A stretch of DNA of 64,000 bases from HB2-32-21 sp003448675 (GTDB lineage: Bacteria; Pseudomonadota; Gammaproteobacteria; Pseudomonadales; Porticoccaceae), in contig JBFHDK010000001.1 in NCBI GenBank assembly GCA_041584755.1, forward strand, positions 39,650 through 103,649. Reading direction: 5' to 3'. The notes below the pieces were generated by a model. That model was not told the origin of the DNA, did no database searches, and saw only the letters and a list, made by a program, of their open reading frames with translations. The first letter of the stretch is position 1; each line of letters starts with the position of its first letter. The position numbers and the translations under genes were made by a program. Below are positions 63,541 through 64,000 of the stretch, one piece after another.

Positions 63541-63706
63541 CCCTCTACTTATGACTACGGTTTAAAAAGGGGGGATTACAGATTACAAAGGGTTGATGGA
63601 CAAGTGCGAATTGCGAATAAAGGCGAGTAGTAAAAACCAACCCGTTTTTTAACTATGAGCTGCAAATGATCAACCAGGCAATTATCGTTTTATCACGCGC
63701 AAAAAT

Positions 63707-63738
63707 AAAAAAGGGGCGACGTTTGCCGCCCCTTTTTT
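63707..63738. terminator. Terminator, symmetrical (A-tract, GGGGCG/CGCCCC stem, T-tract)
   Basis: AAAAAAGGGGCG and CGCCCCTTTTTT flank an eight-base loop. It can act in both directions. It lies 36 bases beyond the stop of the amidohydrolase gene, which is on the reverse strand. Confidence 0.85.
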
Positions 63739-63774
63739 GTGGTTTTGCCTGTTACCCGTTTTCAGGAAAAGCAA

Positions 63775-64000
63775 CTAACGACAGGCCGGAATAGGAACTG
63801 TCTCGGTGTCACGCCCGGAACGCATCACGATACCGGGTTTGGCGCCGGTGAGCTGGTTGTTGCGGACAATCTCCTGGCCATTTACCAGTACATTCTCAAT
63901 ACCTTCGGCCTCGCAGTAGAGGCGGCCGGCATCGGCGGGCAAGTCGTAGCGGGTGTGGATGGGACCTTTGCCGACGGTGTTTTCGTCAAATACCACGACA
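63775..64000 (-). CDS. D-aminoacylase-like amidohydrolase, C-terminal end (partial, runs off the right edge)
   Basis: The reverse strand reads open from the window edge to a stop at 63775. The visible 75 residues (VVFDENTVGKGPIH, RYDLPADAGRLYCEAEGIENVLVNG, TGAKPGIVMRSGRDT) match the C-terminal end of N-acyl-D-amino-acid deacylase / amidohydrolase family 3 proteins. This is the part that completes the small beta domain; the metal-binding barrel lies outside the window, so activity cannot be judged. Confidence 0.75.
   Translation of the reverse strand, partial: VVVFDENTVGKGPIHTRYDLPADAGRLYCEAEGIENVLVNGQEIVRNNQLTGAKPGIVMRSGRDTETVPIPACR

Larger units (their letters stand above)
62378..63580 (+). 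mobile_element. IS3-family insertion sequence, complete (1203 bp)
   Basis: The ends are TGTAATCCCCCC (62378-62389) and GGGGGGATTACA (63569-63580), perfect 12-base terminal repeats. A further inner match, ATAAGTAGA, gives imperfect ends of about 38 bases. It contains orfA and orfB. No 3- or 4-base target duplication is visible: left flank CATA, right flank GATT. Both ORFs are intact, so the element may still be active. The OrfA sequence is like the IS407 subgroup. Confidence 0.88.

Overview
The window is a chromosomal segment of a gammaproteobacterium, most probably a marine member of the Cellvibrionales/OMG group; that placement is an inference. Several gene orders match gammaproteobacterial (especially Pseudomonas-like) synteny: pilS next to bamD-rluD-pgeF, the CorC-like gene and ypjD beside ffh, rpsP-rimM-trmD-rplS, and xerD-dsbC-hom-thrC. 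A sodium-pumping oxaloacetate decarboxylase (oadGAB) fits a marine or saline habitat. Base composition is moderately GC-rich. AT-rich departures occur around 26.7-26.9 kb and 61.5-62.4 kb.

Layout. 0-9 kb: the 5' end of pilS (partial), NAD synthetase, bamD, rluD, pgeF, a NUDIX hydrolase, a gamma-carbonic anhydrase, a DUF1289 protein, a CorC/HlyC transporter and ypjD. 9-21 kb: ffh, the rpsP-rimM-trmD-rplS operon closed by a clear terminator, xerD, dsbC, hom, thrC, recJ, trpS. 21-30.8 kb: bioA, a DUF547 protein, ttcA, the ABC-F protein YheS, a small divergent pair (SLT/lysozyme-like protein and macrodomain protein) around an AT-rich spacer, a glutamate-type dehydrogenase and argS. 31-38.9 kb: oadGAB with bolA, ompW with an FNR-type promoter, an Fnr/Anr regulator, a HemN-like protein that lacks the radical-SAM cysteines, and a tandem universal stress protein. 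39-42.5 kb: msrA, a three-gene arsenosugar-type cluster and a small acidic protein. 42.5-49.9 kb: a hairpin-rich spacer followed by the full cytochrome c maturation operon ccmABCDEFGHI. 50-52.3 kb: a VIT1-type transporter, a cysteine-rich DUF116-like protein and a GcvR-like ACT protein.

The most unusual region is 52.5-61.2 kb. Seven consecutive, same-strand paralogous acyl-CoA dehydrogenases of 387-388 residues stand there without any hydratase, thiolase or CoA ligase between them. All seven have the helix-G glutamate of the isovaleryl/long-chain type (the NPER motif), lack the usual C-terminal catalytic glutamate, and end in the same L/M-P-R-S-Y tail. Their pattern of shared blocks is mosaic, and a strong hairpin after the third copy may split the array into two transcripts.

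The right end holds a secreted orphan protein, a long non-coding stretch, a complete IS3-family element with 12-bp perfect terminal repeats, a bidirectional-looking terminator and the C-terminal end of a D-aminoacylase-like amidohydrolase. I found no rRNA, tRNA or CRISPR array.
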